A stretch of DNA of 64,000 nucleotides from Paraburkholderia elongata (GTDB lineage Bacteria > Pseudomonadota > Gammaproteobacteria > Burkholderiales > Burkholderiaceae): positions 1 through 64,000 of the forward strand of contig NZ_WOEZ01000020.1 of the NCBI RefSeq assembly GCF_013177735.1, written 5' to 3'. Below, in pieces: positions 45,423 to 54,401 of this stretch. Under the pieces are notes generated by a model, which saw nothing but the letters and a program-made list of their open reading frames with translations, ran no database searches and was not told the origin of the DNA. Positions within the stretch are counted from its first letter, which is position 1. The number at the start of each line of letters is the position of its first letter. Made by a program: the position numbers and the translations under genes.

Positions 45423-46688
45423 TCACCACACGATTCGCGTTTTTGGAAGCGCCGCTTTGAGATCGTCGACGTTCCTGGCCTGGGTGCCATACAGAACGAG
45501 CTCTCGCAGGCCAGTGAGCCCCTTCAGCGCGTCGACGTCTTCGACAGGGGTGTTCGCAAGGTAGAGTTCCTGCAAACCGGTCAAACCTCGCAGTGGATCG
45601 ATGTTTCGAACCCTGGTGCGAAAGAGATTGAGCATTCGCAGGCTTTTCAGGTCTGTCAGCGCCTCGACGTTCTCGACCCGGGTGTCGGCGAGATTGAGCC
45701 TTTGCAGACGGGTGAGCCCCTTCAATGCATCGATGTTCGTCACTTGCGTGCGAGCGAGCACCAGCGTGTCCAGCTGGAGCATGCCCTGAGCCGCGTCGAT
45801 ATCATCGACCTTCGAACCGTCCAGCACGAGCGTCCTGAGCGAGGACATTCCTTTTAGTGCGTCGATGTCTCGCAGCGGCGTGTTCGCTAGATAGAGCGCT
45901 TGCAGACCGCGGAGCTTTTTCAACTCACTGATGCTGTCGACCTGGGTTTCGTTGAGGTCGAGCGTCTGCAAGGAGGCGAGCTGGCTGAGCGCGTCGACGT
46001 TCCGGACGTTCCTCGCGCCCCCGAGTTTGAGCGTTTCCAGATGCGGCAAATCTTCGAGCGGATTGAGATCGCGAACCTGTGTATCCCGCAGGTCGAGTTC
46101 TCGCAGATCGCGCAGGTTCTTGAGCGCGTCGAGATTCGAGACGCGGGTATCCCAGAGGTTCAGCGATTGCAGACCGGTCAGCCCTTTTAGCGCGGCGATG
46201 TTTTCGACTTCGGTGCGATGGAGCACGAGCCTTTTCAGCGAGTGCATTTCCTTCAGGGCGTCGATGTTCCAGACGGGCGTGTCCGTCAGGTCAAGCGATT
46301 CCAGATCGTCCAGTCCCTTCAGCGAATCGAGGTTATCGATCTGGGTGCCTCCCAGATTCAGTTCGATCTTGCGGTCGGAATTCTTTAGATGTGGCAAAGC
46401 GGCCGCGACCTGAGATGCCGTCATTGTCGGTTTCGCCCGCAACGCCAGGCATTCCGAGTCGGGCGTGGCTGTCGACGCGTCGCTGGCGTAGCAGGTGCCT
46501 TTGATGAATCCCAGTTCGCTCAGCGCCCGTTCATCCGGGCTCTTGTGGAACGGGTTGAAGATCAGCAGCAAAATGCCGAGCAACAGCACGATTGCGCCGC
46601 CGATGGCCCACGGCTTGATGATTCGCGGCAAGGACGGGTTCGGACCTTCAGCGGTTGAGTTCGTGGTTGACGGCGGGGTTTCGGGCAC
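45423..46688 (-). CDS. Membrane-anchored leucine-rich-repeat protein, internalin-like 22-residue repeats
   Basis: 421 residues. A short cytosolic start, one TM helix (about 28-46, AIGGAIVLLLGILLLIF) and then a domain with two Cys (CYASD, ECLALRAKP). From about residue 108 come 14 consecutive leucine-rich repeats, nearly all 22 residues long, of the form LxxLxLxxTxVxNIDALKGLTG. One repeat (the sixth) is 23 residues. The 22-residue length and bent TxVxNIxxL half are the internalin type, usually a protein-binding scaffold. Orientation suggests the repeats lie in the periplasm. No partner gene is adjacent. Confidence 0.85.
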   Translation of the reverse strand: MPETPPSTTNSTAEGPNPSLPRIIKPWAIGGAIVLLLGILLLIFNPFHKSPDERALSELGFIKGTCYASDASTATPDSECLALRAKPTMTASQVAAALPHLKNSDRKIELNLGGTQIDNLDSLKGLDDLESLDLTDTPVWNIDALKEMHSLKRLVLHRTEVENIAALKGLTGLQSLNLWDTRVSNLDALKNLRDLRELDLRDTQVRDLNPLEDLPHLETLKLGGARNVRNVDALSQLASLQTLDLNETQVDSISELKKLRGLQALYLANTPLRDIDALKGMSSLRTLVLDGSKVDDIDAAQGMLQLDTLVLARTQVTNIDALKGLTRLQRLNLADTRVENVEALTDLKSLRMLNLFRTRVRNIDPLRGLTGLQELYLANTPVEDVDALKGLTGLRELVLYGTQARNVDDLKAALPKTRIVW

Positions 46689-46769
46689 GGCGGGCTCCCG
46701 TAGTACAGGCTTCCTCCTTTATACACGAAGAGCGGGGCGCATTCCGCCCAGGCAACGTCGCTCTTCGCT

Positions 46770-46935
46770 CTACGCGTGAGAGCCAGCGACACGTTCTGCC
46801 AGCTTGGCGTCGTAGCTCGAATGAATGTGCACGTGCTTCTTGTCCGGGAACGCGTAGTTGTAGGCTTTGCGAAGGGCAAGCGAAGCCTCGTGAAATCCGG
46901 AGAGGATCAGCTTCTGCTTGTTCGGATAGCCCGCT
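46770..46935 (-). pseudogene. Ferredoxin-NADP reductase/thioredoxin reductase-like C-terminal remnant
   Basis: The minus strand reads NKQKLILSGFHEASLALRKA followed by YAFPDKKHVHIHSS and a stop at 46770. This matches the last about 50 residues of type-2 ferredoxin-NADP reductases (YPGKKKLILSGFHEAALA). The rest of the gene is absent upstream. A clear deletion scar. Confidence 0.65.
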
Positions 46936-47349
46936 CCTTATCACGTTGAGTGGGCGTTTGGCGGAAAATGCAGGTGCGAGAGCTCTCGAAAGCGTTTGTC
47001 GGCTGCTCGGCTTTATGCGAAGCTTTCCATAAGGCAGACATTCCGTCATCACCGTCTGTGTCCTCCCGAGTTATCGATGCGTTCCTCGGCAGCAATACAG
47101 TCAGCTTGATCATGGCGCGTCTCCAACAATGTTTATATCGCCAGGCCTCTTCACATAGAAAACAGGCTCTCTTTGCCGGGGCACCTCATTGCGAGGCCCA
47201 CGACCCAGATACTCGCAGACCACGGGCCCCGCCTTTCGGCACATCTTATTGTCACTCGTTGAGCCCCTCCAACAGTTGCCCAAACGACGCCGAATACTCT
47301 TGGGGTGCACGCCGACTGCACTCGTGCGCGCAGCCGGGGGCCCGCTCTT
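46936..47349. other. Intergenic stretch, nothing recognised
   Basis: Only overlapping shadow frames. It separates the reductase remnant from the ABM-domain gene. Confidence 0.35.
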
Positions 47350-47676
47350 TTAACTCTCCCGCCGCCCCGGATAACTCTGTACGTAGTCGAGAACTTCGAT
47401 GTTCCGCTCCTCCCGCAGAGCGCGCGAAATTTCCGCTTCGTACGTCTTCCGATAGGACTTGGTAAACAGGTTCTTCATGAAATAGTCTATGTCGCAAGAC
47501 CAGGCTTCATAGATCACTAGCGACGTCGGATCGTCCTTCGAATGATGCACCCATGCGTGAACGAACTCCTTCTCCGCGCTCATTGCATCGCCAACGTCCG
47601 CGACCAAAGCCTTGATCCTGTCGAGTTTCTCAGGCTTGATCTTCAGGTGGACCACAGCGGCGAAACCGTCTTTCAT
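47350..47676 (-). CDS. Antibiotic biosynthesis monooxygenase (ABM) domain protein
   Basis: 108 residues. Small ferredoxin-like ABM fold (VVHLKIKPEKLDRIKALVAD, then FVHAWVHHSKDDPTSLVIYE and W at the usual place). Family members are cofactor-free monooxygenases or degrade quinols and heme-like molecules. The second ATG (47676) is preferred because AAGGAG lies 6 nt before it; the first ATG directly abuts that site. Last gene of the minus-strand run from 53002. Confidence 0.82.
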   Translation of the reverse strand: MKDGFAAVVHLKIKPEKLDRIKALVADVGDAMSAEKEFVHAWVHHSKDDPTSLVIYEAWSCDIDYFMKNLFTKSYRKTYEAEISRALREERNIEVLDYVQSYPGRRES

Positions 47677-47790
47677 TTCCATCTCCTTGAATCACATAAC
47701 TCACCGAAATATGTTCCCGTCGCCACGACTGGTCGCCACAGTGACGGTCCTGCCGCGACGGGAACGTCCGACCTAAGGCGATCCGCCTTC

Positions 47791-48531
47791 CTATGCGTTA
47801 AAACCTCCGTCAATCGTCAGACTGGCACCTGTAACAAACGCGGCCTCAGGACTCGCGAGATAGGCAACCATTCCCGCAATTTCGTCCACGTGAGCAAACC
47901 TGGGTAGTGCAAGCATCTGCTTGAAGGTCGGCGCGTAGGGGCCGTCGGACGGATTCAGATCCGTATTTGTAGGGCCGGGTTGAACGTTATTGACTGTTAT
48001 ACCCCTCGCACCAAGATCGCGCGCTAGTCCGCGGGTGAATCCGGCTACAGCCGCCTTCGTCAACGCGTACACACTTCCCCCTTCAAACGGCATTCTGTCG
48101 CCGTTGCAACTTCCGATTGTGATGATGCGTCCACCTTCCTTCATATGTCGTGCCGCAGCTTGCGAGGCCATAAACACACCTCGGACGTTGATTGCCAGCA
48201 TGCGCTCGAAATCTTCCGTCGAGAACTCGTCGATGTGCGAAACAACAATGATGCCGGCGTTGTTCACGAGAATATCCATGCCTCCCCTGTCCCGCGCCAC
48301 CTGATCGACTGCAGCGGTTACTGCTTCAGGCACTGCGCTGTCAGCTTCGATTGCCCACGCCTTGCCCCCCTCGTCGGTAATCGCACGGAGCACGTTATCG
48401 GGCCCGTCGAACGCACCCGGATATGTGACCGTGACGCGCGCGCCTTCCCTGGCAAGACGTTGAGCGATGCCAGCGCCAATTCCGCGTGCACCTCCGGTTA
48501 CTAGCGCGACCTTTCCTGTTAGCTGTTTCAT
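47791..48531 (-). CDS. SDR-family oxidoreductase (FabG-like)
   Basis: 246 residues. TGGARGIGAGIAQRLA cofactor motif, NNAGIIV, catalytic Ser in TIGSCNGD, and YALTKAAVAG (YxxxK). End LTIDGGFNA is typical. NAD(P)-dependent alcohol/ketone conversion. Start ATG 48531 with GGAGA upstream. Same strand as the neighbouring hydrolase and ABM genes, consistent with a shared pathway. Confidence 0.9.
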   Translation of the reverse strand: MKQLTGKVALVTGGARGIGAGIAQRLAREGARVTVTYPGAFDGPDNVLRAITDEGGKAWAIEADSAVPEAVTAAVDQVARDRGGMDILVNNAGIIVVSHIDEFSTEDFERMLAINVRGVFMASQAAARHMKEGGRIITIGSCNGDRMPFEGGSVYALTKAAVAGFTRGLARDLGARGITVNNVQPGPTNTDLNPSDGPYAPTFKQMLALPRFAHVDEIAGMVAYLASPEAAFVTGASLTIDGGFNA

Positions 48532-48768
48532 CAAATGTCTCCGTTCCGTTCGTCAACAATATGTTTTACGTTTGCACAATATAGCCAATACTGGCAAACT
48601 TGATAGGCGCGATAGATCAAGAAAACCCTTCCCCCGGTGGGCTTCCGTCGTCTTCGCATTCGCTTTGATCGTCGGGCCGATATCCGTTACGTATTCCTTA
48701 ATATTTGCTACGCTCTTGTCTGCTGGAATATATTTAGGCATTCGGTACAACCTTTTTGACCTGGCCTC

Positions 48769-49770
48769 TTAGCTGCCGTCGTCCTGCGGAATTGCAGGGG
48801 AGCCCGAGAGTCGGTGCGGATCGAGAGGCCACAGGAATGGCTCGATCGCTTCGAGGAACGCACCGGGTGCCTCTTCGGGAATAAAATGGCCACAGTCTGC
48901 GATCACCAAGCCGGCCACGTTGTCGGCGATGAGTCTTGCCGTGCCTTCGACATACTCACCCAAAGCACGCGACGCACCCACTGCGAGAATCGGCATCGGC
49001 AGACGCGTCTTCACACGCTCCTTGTTCCGCTCCATATTGACGTCGATGGCACGGTAATACTCGAAGCTCGCGCGCAAGGCTTCGCTGTTTTTTACGGCGT
49101 CGACATAGATCTCGACCGCATAGTCCGGAATGGCGTTGGGCGAGCCTGCCTTGCTCGCAAACTGGTGACCGAAGTAAATTTTCTCGCGCCCTTGCACCAT
49201 ACGCTCATTGATGCCGAAGGCGCGGTTGAATCCGACGTGCCAGAGGTTATCACTCAGTTGCCGGACGTCGAACACCGGCGGCGACGGCGTCACACCCGGA
49301 AAAATGCTTTCCACAATCACCCAACGCTCAATCCGATCCGGTCTCGCAGCCGCCATCGCATAACCGGTCCAGTTGCCGATGTTGAACCCCATTAGCGCGA
49401 AGCGTTCGTGTCCGAGAGCCGTCATCAGCCCAAGCAGGTCGTTTGCAAGCGTGTCGGAATCGTACCCGACGGCGGCTTTTTCGGAGAGCCCAACGCCACG
49501 CGGCTCGACAGCGATAACGGAGAACTGCTGTGCGAGGCGCGGCATAACGTAGCGCCACGCATACCAGGTCTGGGGCCAACCGCACACCAGCAGCAGTGGA
49601 GGCCCCTCGCCACCGATCACGGCATGCAGACGCAGGCCGTCGACGTCGATGTAGCAGCTCTCGAACGTCTTGGCAAAACCATCTGGCAGTTCGGGGACCC
49701 CGTATACCGATCCCGCTCCGGCAGCTCGTTCGATATGAGCCGAGCCCTCTCGCAATGTGGCATCAGACAT
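48769..49770 (-). CDS. Alpha/beta hydrolase, epoxide hydrolase/dehalogenase-like, with altered active site
   Basis: 333 residues. Family landmarks: CGWPQTWYAWRYVMPRLAQQ (normally HGWPQTW), PRGVGLSEKA, the nucleophile elbow GFNIGNW and the base in CGHFIPEEAP. The oxyanion His is Cys and the nucleophile Asp is Asn at residue 130, both unusual. The enzyme may be inactive as a hydrolase or use other chemistry. ATG 49770 has GGAGG at 5 nt. Member of the LysR-linked minus-strand cluster. Confidence 0.8.
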   Translation of the reverse strand: MSDATLREGSAHIERAAGAGSVYGVPELPDGFAKTFESCYIDVDGLRLHAVIGGEGPPLLLVCGWPQTWYAWRYVMPRLAQQFSVIAVEPRGVGLSEKAAVGYDSDTLANDLLGLMTALGHERFALMGFNIGNWTGYAMAAARPDRIERWVIVESIFPGVTPSPPVFDVRQLSDNLWHVGFNRAFGINERMVQGREKIYFGHQFASKAGSPNAIPDYAVEIYVDAVKNSEALRASFEYYRAIDVNMERNKERVKTRLPMPILAVGASRALGEYVEGTARLIADNVAGLVIADCGHFIPEEAPGAFLEAIEPFLWPLDPHRLSGSPAIPQDDGS

Positions 49771-49899
49771 ATTTGCCTCCTTGAGTGTCAACCTCTGCGT
49801 ACCGGACCTTGACTAAGATCGTCTCCGCACTAATGAATAGCCGCGAAAGCCCTGCACACAACCCTGCGCAGCTTCGCCGTCGGATCGCCCCATCAACAG

Positions 49900-50991
49900 C
49901 TAGAACGAATGTGTTATCCCGACATTTGCTCCGAAAATTTCTCCGGATGGCAAATACAATGGTCCGTCGTTGGAAAGGCCAGTGTCCATCTTTCCGCTAT
50001 TGCTCACGTAGCCGAACTGCGTGTACAGCATCGTCCGCTTCGAGAGCAAATACCGCACACCGGTAGCGACCAGGATCGAATGATTGCTCGTGTCGTTCCC
50101 GTCCCGAGTAAGCCACGCACCGGCGTCGAGGGTAAGCGCAGGTGTCGCGGCATAACTTACCCCGCCTCCATATACACGGCTATCGAAGGATCCCGCGATC
50201 TTAAAATTGACGAACACCGCCCTGAATGTCAAATTGCTGAATGTATACCCAACCCCAATGGTGCGTCCCATGAAAGCTACCGTCGAGGATGCTGGAGCGG
50301 AAGTCGACGCGTCTCCTGCGTTCCCGCTATAGAAGGCCACGTTAGCGAAGACTCCGTTCCGATCATAGGTCAAGCTTCCCGAGTACTGCCTTGCGGCCTG
50401 GAAGTTGCCTGCCTCTCCACCGAGGGCGATCATGACACTTCCCTGCAGTCCGGCAAAAGTCGGACTTGAGTAGGTAATCGCATTGGAGTTAAACAGCCCA
50501 GTCGTGAGGACACTATCAACGTAAATCGGTGCCAGGGATCCAAAATCCGACGCGCCTCGCGCATCCGACTCGATTAGCGCCAATACGAACGGACAGAATT
50601 GCAAGCCTGCCGTGACAGAGCCGAAGTTACCCCCTAGCTGGAGCCATGCCTGCCGGCCAAACAGGTTCCCATTCGAGTTGCCGATACTTCCATTTGCGAT
50701 GTTAATGCCACTCTCGAGTTTGAAAGATGCCTTAAGCCCTCCCCCAAAATCCTCAACACCCGTCATACCAAAGCGCGACCCAAAAGCCTGGCCATCAATC
50801 ATAGCGATTTGATGACCTGCGTCCCGACCTGTCGACGAATTCAAGGTCCTGCTTGAATAAGACAGCGCATCATCAACTATTCCATACAGCACCACATTGC
50901 TCTGCGCGTACGCGCAGCCCATCATCCCTACGAACAACGCGGGAGCGGCCGCACCGTGCAGACCAATCTTCATGTAGCTGGTTCGCCTCAT
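49900..50991 (-). CDS. Gram-negative general porin, Burkholderia type
   Basis: 363 residues. Signal peptide ending CAYAQS, then the porin start NVVLYGIVDDALSYSS, alternating beta strands with loop motifs (GNLFGRQAWLQLGGNFGSVT) and a C-terminal strand ending in aromatic GITHSF. Trimeric 16-strand channel for small hydrophilic solutes. AAGGAGAGGGAGG abuts the first ATG (50991); the second ATG (50973) is an alternative. AT-rich promoter region. It probably imports the substrate of the neighbouring enzymes. Confidence 0.9.
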   Translation of the reverse strand: MRRTSYMKIGLHGAAAPALFVGMMGCAYAQSNVVLYGIVDDALSYSSRTLNSSTGRDAGHQIAMIDGQAFGSRFGMTGVEDFGGGLKASFKLESGINIANGSIGNSNGNLFGRQAWLQLGGNFGSVTAGLQFCPFVLALIESDARGASDFGSLAPIYVDSVLTTGLFNSNAITYSSPTFAGLQGSVMIALGGEAGNFQAARQYSGSLTYDRNGVFANVAFYSGNAGDASTSAPASSTVAFMGRTIGVGYTFSNLTFRAVFVNFKIAGSFDSRVYGGGVSYAATPALTLDAGAWLTRDGNDTSNHSILVATGVRYLLSKRTMLYTQFGYVSNSGKMDTGLSNDGPLYLPSGEIFGANVGITHSF

Positions 50992-51340
50992 CCTCCCTCT
51001 CCTTTCATAATTTTTTTAATGGTGTAGCATTCCTAATTAACTGCGTCCGGCACATTCAAACGATTTGTTGACTTTCAAGAAGCTCTTGAGCTTTCCCGTT
51101 CTATCTTGTCAAACGAATTTTTCTAAAGGAACGGCGATGACACAACGCACGTGATCTTTCGTCACGTGTTGATACGCTTACGGACATAGGATCCGGCCTG
51201 CTTCTCGTAGGCCTCTAACGTTTGCGAATCCATCTAGACTCTCCATTTGAAGGACCGATCGCCAAACAATGGATCCGTATAGGATCGCAAGTGTAAGAAC
51301 CGCGAAGGTTGAATTGCGTCTGCACGATTGTCACAGGTCG
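50992..51340. promoter_or_regulatory. Porin upstream region with two dyads
   Basis: AT-rich, no gene. Holds a 14-bp palindrome AAGCTCTTGAGCTT at 51080-51093 and an inverted repeat CACGTGA-N7-TCACGTG at 51148-51168. Either could bind a regulator of the porin gene that starts at 50991. Confidence 0.5.
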
Positions 51341-51671
51341 TCAGTCTATGAACGCGTACAGCTCGAGAAGTCTTCCGTCTCGCGTAACCGCAATGTCGAC
51401 ACCCGTCACAGCCGTTCGATTGTCTTCAGGCCCATATCCCCATGCGAAACGCCCGATTCCATGCATGGCCTCAACTGGCCCACGCTCGATAAAGTCGAAG
51501 CCGGGAAATCTTGCCTGCAACGCGGCAACCTTGCGGTCGGCCATCGGGATCGACGAAGCAGCCCTCCGGCAGCCAGATGGTTTCCAGTTCCTTCATGCGT
51601 GCAGCGGAATCTCGCTCGCCAAAGATAGCGAGCCGGTTTCGCTTCAGAAGCTCATTCACCGAGAAATGCAT
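51341..51671 (-). pseudogene. SnoaL/NTF2-like protein, frameshifted
   Basis: N-terminal half (from 51671: VNELLKRNRLAIFGERDSAA, IWLPEGCFVDPDG) and C-terminal half (to 51341: VAALQARFPGFDFIERGPVE, VTRDGRLLELYAFID) of one about 110-residue SnoaL-like protein lie in different frames. They break near 51530-51545. Family members are small cone-shaped hydrolases, isomerases or binding proteins. A second, intact SnoaL-like gene lies directly upstream. Confidence 0.75.
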
Positions 51672-51756
51672 CGTGGATTCCTTTGAGTAGTCGGGGATCA
51701 GGTTGAGCGATAGTCCGCTAGCACAAGACCCTGTGCGCTGACAGTTGGTGGCCCCG

Positions 51757-52164
51757 TTAGTGTCGGGAGGCCATCGATACGGCGAAGCTGTCTTCCAGCA
51801 GCAGGAAGCTTGCGATCTTCGCGTCGGTGAACGTCAGGACGATTGCAAATGCGCTATCGATCAGTTTTCCAGTGGTGCTGATCCGCGATTGCACGTGGCC
51901 AAGAATGACGGCGCGATCGTCGCTTGCGAGAACCTCCTTGATGTCGAAGCTGATGCTTTCGACCATAATTTTCGTATCGCGAATAAAATCCGAGATTGCC
52001 TCACGCCCCGTCTTGTGTCCGATCCAGGGCAGCGCGCCTGAGTCGCCCGGAATATTCCAGTCGATATCGGGTGTGCACAACGAAGCAATCTCATCAGGCC
52101 CCGCACTCGAGCGCAGTTTTTCAAGAAACTGCTGTGCGAGGCGATGGCTTTCTTGCGAACCCAT
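51757..52164 (-). CDS. SnoaL-like (NTF2-fold) protein
   Basis: 135 residues. The NTF2/SnoaL fold is suggested by CTPDIDWNIPGDSGALPWIG, then SDFIRDTKIMVESISFDIKE and VLTFTDAKIASFLLLEDSFA. Polyketide-cyclase-like fold; such proteins act on small ketones or bind them. AGGAGG precedes ATG 52164. Follows the SDR by 55 bp on the same strand. Confidence 0.85.
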   Translation of the reverse strand: MGSQESHRLAQQFLEKLRSSAGPDEIASLCTPDIDWNIPGDSGALPWIGHKTGREAISDFIRDTKIMVESISFDIKEVLASDDRAVILGHVQSRISTTGKLIDSAFAIVLTFTDAKIASFLLLEDSFAVSMASRH

Positions 52165-52219
52165 GGTATTTGTCCTCCTGATGCCGCACCCACATTCGGG
52201 TGAGCGCGGCGCCGAAATA

Positions 52220-53002
52220 TCAGACTTGCGCGAGTCCGCCATCGACGAACAGCTCGGTACCCGTTACGAAACTGGCGTCGTCGGAGGCGAGGAAGGAGAC
52301 CGCCTTGGCGATCTCGTCGGCAGTGCCAACCCTGCCAAGCGGAGTCGTCCCGGAGACGTCCTTGCAATACGCGTCAATCTGCTCATCACTCATCTTGAGT
52401 TCGGTCTTGTAGGCAGGCGTGATAATGACCCCGGGGGCGACCACATTGACGCGGATGTCACGGCCTTTGAGATCGGATGCCCAGGTGCGCGTGAAGGCCC
52501 GCAAGGCTGCCTTGGTGGCGGCATAGACACCGAATGCAGGTATGCCCTTTATCGATGCAATCGATCCCGTGATGACGATCGCACTGCCCGCAGGCATGAA
52601 TGGCAGTGCACTTTGCACGGTGAACAATGTGCCTTTCATGTTGATGCCGACATATTTGTCGAATTGCGCTTCGGTGATCTCGCCGAGGGGCACGAATTCG
52701 CCGCCGCCTGCGTTGGCATAGAGGATGTCGATTTTTTGGTGAGCCGCCGAGACGGTCTCCACGATGGGTTCAAGGTCGGCCGCAGAAGAGATGTCGCCGC
52801 GAATCGCTCGTGCGCCATGGCCGATTTCCGATACTGCGGCATCCAGTTCCGCCTGGCGTCGCCCGGTGATGAACACCGTGGCGCCTTCTAGCGCAAGGCG
52901 CTTGGCGGTGGCTAAGCCAATTCCGGTGCTACCGCCGGTCACGAGCGCGACCTTTCCCGCATGCTTGGTCGAATGAATGTTGTCGTAGCGTGAGGTTGTC
53001 AT
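52220..53002 (-). CDS. SDR-family oxidoreductase
   Basis: 260 residues. Classical SDR with TGGSTGIGLATAKRLA, NAGGGEF, ITGSIAS and the YAATKAALRAF catalytic motif (YxxxK), ending LFVDGGLAQV. NAD(P)-dependent. First gene of the minus-strand cluster and divergent from a LysR gene, with two CATACGTG repeats in the 121-bp shared promoter, so LysR control is likely. Confidence 0.92.
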   Translation of the reverse strand: MTTSRYDNIHSTKHAGKVALVTGGSTGIGLATAKRLALEGATVFITGRRQAELDAAVSEIGHGARAIRGDISSAADLEPIVETVSAAHQKIDILYANAGGGEFVPLGEITEAQFDKYVGINMKGTLFTVQSALPFMPAGSAIVITGSIASIKGIPAFGVYAATKAALRAFTRTWASDLKGRDIRVNVVAPGVIITPAYKTELKMSDEQIDAYCKDVSGTTPLGRVGTADEIAKAVSFLASDDASFVTGTELFVDGGLAQV

Positions 53003-53054
53003 TTCAGGGTTCCTAGGTTGCCTGCGTGGACGAATGACCCCAGCTTATATTAGG

Positions 53055-53109
53055 CATACGTGTAGATAAATGTACGTATTGTGGTTACTCTATTCACATA
53101 CGTGGATAA
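53055..53109. promoter_or_regulatory. Probable LysR operator region
   Basis: Direct repeats CATACGTG(TA)GATAA at 53055-53069 and 53097-53109, 42 bp apart (four helical turns), with an inverted repeat ATACGT-N12-ACGTAT at 53056-53079. AT-rich and located between the divergent SDR and LysR genes. Confidence 0.65.
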
Positions 53110-53123
53110 TTGGAGGTGGATCA

Positions 53124-54023
53124 ATGGACCATTTGCAGGCAATTCGTGTTTTTGTCCGCGTTGTTGAGACAGGAGGCTTCGGGCGGGCTGCCCTTTCTCT
53201 GAATATGCCCAACGCCACGGCGAGCAAATGGGTCAAATCGCTGGAAGCGCATCTTGGCGTAAAACTGCTTGAGCGCAATACGCGGCGGGTCAGTGTGACG
53301 ACCAATGGCGCTGCTTACTATGAACGCGCTCGGCAACTGCTCAGTGAACTCGATGATCTTGAGGCCACGCTCGGTCGAGAGCAAGCGAGCCCACGCGGGG
53401 AGCTGAGAGTCGACGTCGGAGGATCGACCGCAAGCTGCATCCTCATTCCTAGCTTGCCGGCCTTTCTTGCGCGCTATCCCACGATGCGGATTCACCTTAG
53501 CGTCACTGACCGCACTGTGGATCTTGTCGCAGAAAACATAGACTGTGCAATTCGAAGTACCTCAAATGATCCGGACGTTATCACGCATCTGATCGGAACG
53601 GCTGCATGGACCACATGTGCAAGTCCCGCTTATCTTGCGAAGTACGGCAGACCGAAACATCCGCAGGAAATCGTGGATAAAGACATGCCTGTCGTTGGAT
53701 ATTTCTCTGCAAGTACGGGTATGACGCAGCCCCTTACGTTTCGCCGAGGCGAAGAGACGATAACGCTTGGTCGTGTACGCAATGACATTCTTGTCAGCGA
53801 GAGCAATGCACACCATGCAGCCGCACTGGCTGGTCTCGGGATCGTCCACACAATGGACTTCATGGTTCGTCCGTCCATTGAGCAAAAAAAACTTGTTCCC
53901 ATTCTCGCGCAATGGCGACCGGACCCGCTCGAGGTATATATCGCGTATCCGCCTAGCCGAAGATATAGCACCAAGGTTAGGGTGTTTGCGGATTGGGCAG
54001 CTACATTGTTCGCGTCTGCGTGA
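53124..54023 (+). CDS. LysR-family transcriptional regulator
   Basis: 299 residues. N-terminal HTH (DHLQAIRVFVRVVETGGFGR, TASKWVKSLEAHLGVKLLER) and a full effector domain (VDVGGSTASCILIPSLPAFL). ATG 53124 has TGGAGGTGG at good spacing. Regulates, by position, the divergent SDR and the catabolic-looking cluster to 47350. Confidence 0.92.
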   Translation: MDHLQAIRVFVRVVETGGFGRAALSLNMPNATASKWVKSLEAHLGVKLLERNTRRVSVTTNGAAYYERARQLLSELDDLEATLGREQASPRGELRVDVGGSTASCILIPSLPAFLARYPTMRIHLSVTDRTVDLVAENIDCAIRSTSNDPDVITHLIGTAAWTTCASPAYLAKYGRPKHPQEIVDKDMPVVGYFSASTGMTQPLTFRRGEETITLGRVRNDILVSESNAHHAAALAGLGIVHTMDFMVRPSIEQKKLVPILAQWRPDPLEVYIAYPPSRRYSTKVRVFADWAATLFASA

Positions 54024-54401
54024 GTTGGCAGGCAAACTGCTTAGCATTCTTCTGAGCGTCGCTCATGACTTTGCGGAAACCGCCAACGTTTGTAGCAGGC
54101 CCGCTACCTTGTTCTGGGCCAGCGTGCGCGGCGAGCGCACGGAGGGTCATCCCGACTACCAGCCACCGGAATGACACCCCCTACGCGGCATGGCCATCGG
54201 GGCAGACGGTTACGAGGTGAACAAGTCATCGACAATACGTCGTCCCGATCGCGGCCATGTGACGTGCAGGCTTCGTATGTCCGATGCATGAGGCGGCACC
54301 CGGCCACTTTGAGACGTTCGTTGGAACCGCTTGAATGGCAGCTGCTCGACGTGCAGGGGACACTCGTGTCCCTTGAGAAAGGTGCTCGCGGCATGGCGGA
54401 A
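54024..54401. other. Intergenic stretch downstream of merB, nothing recognised
   Basis: Frames on both strands are shadows or lack initiation sites. The stretch might hold eroded remains of the mer element's end, but no inverted repeat of a transposon was identified. Confidence 0.35.

Noticed and set aside
48600..48772. Plus-strand frame ending in a possible TM helix, antisense to the space between the SDR and hydrolase genes
   Set aside because: No start with a ribosome-binding site; most of the frame is antisense to the SDR start.
51827..52891. 354-codon plus-strand frame
   Set aside because: Runs across both the SnoaL and SDR genes on the other strand, each with family motifs; shadow.
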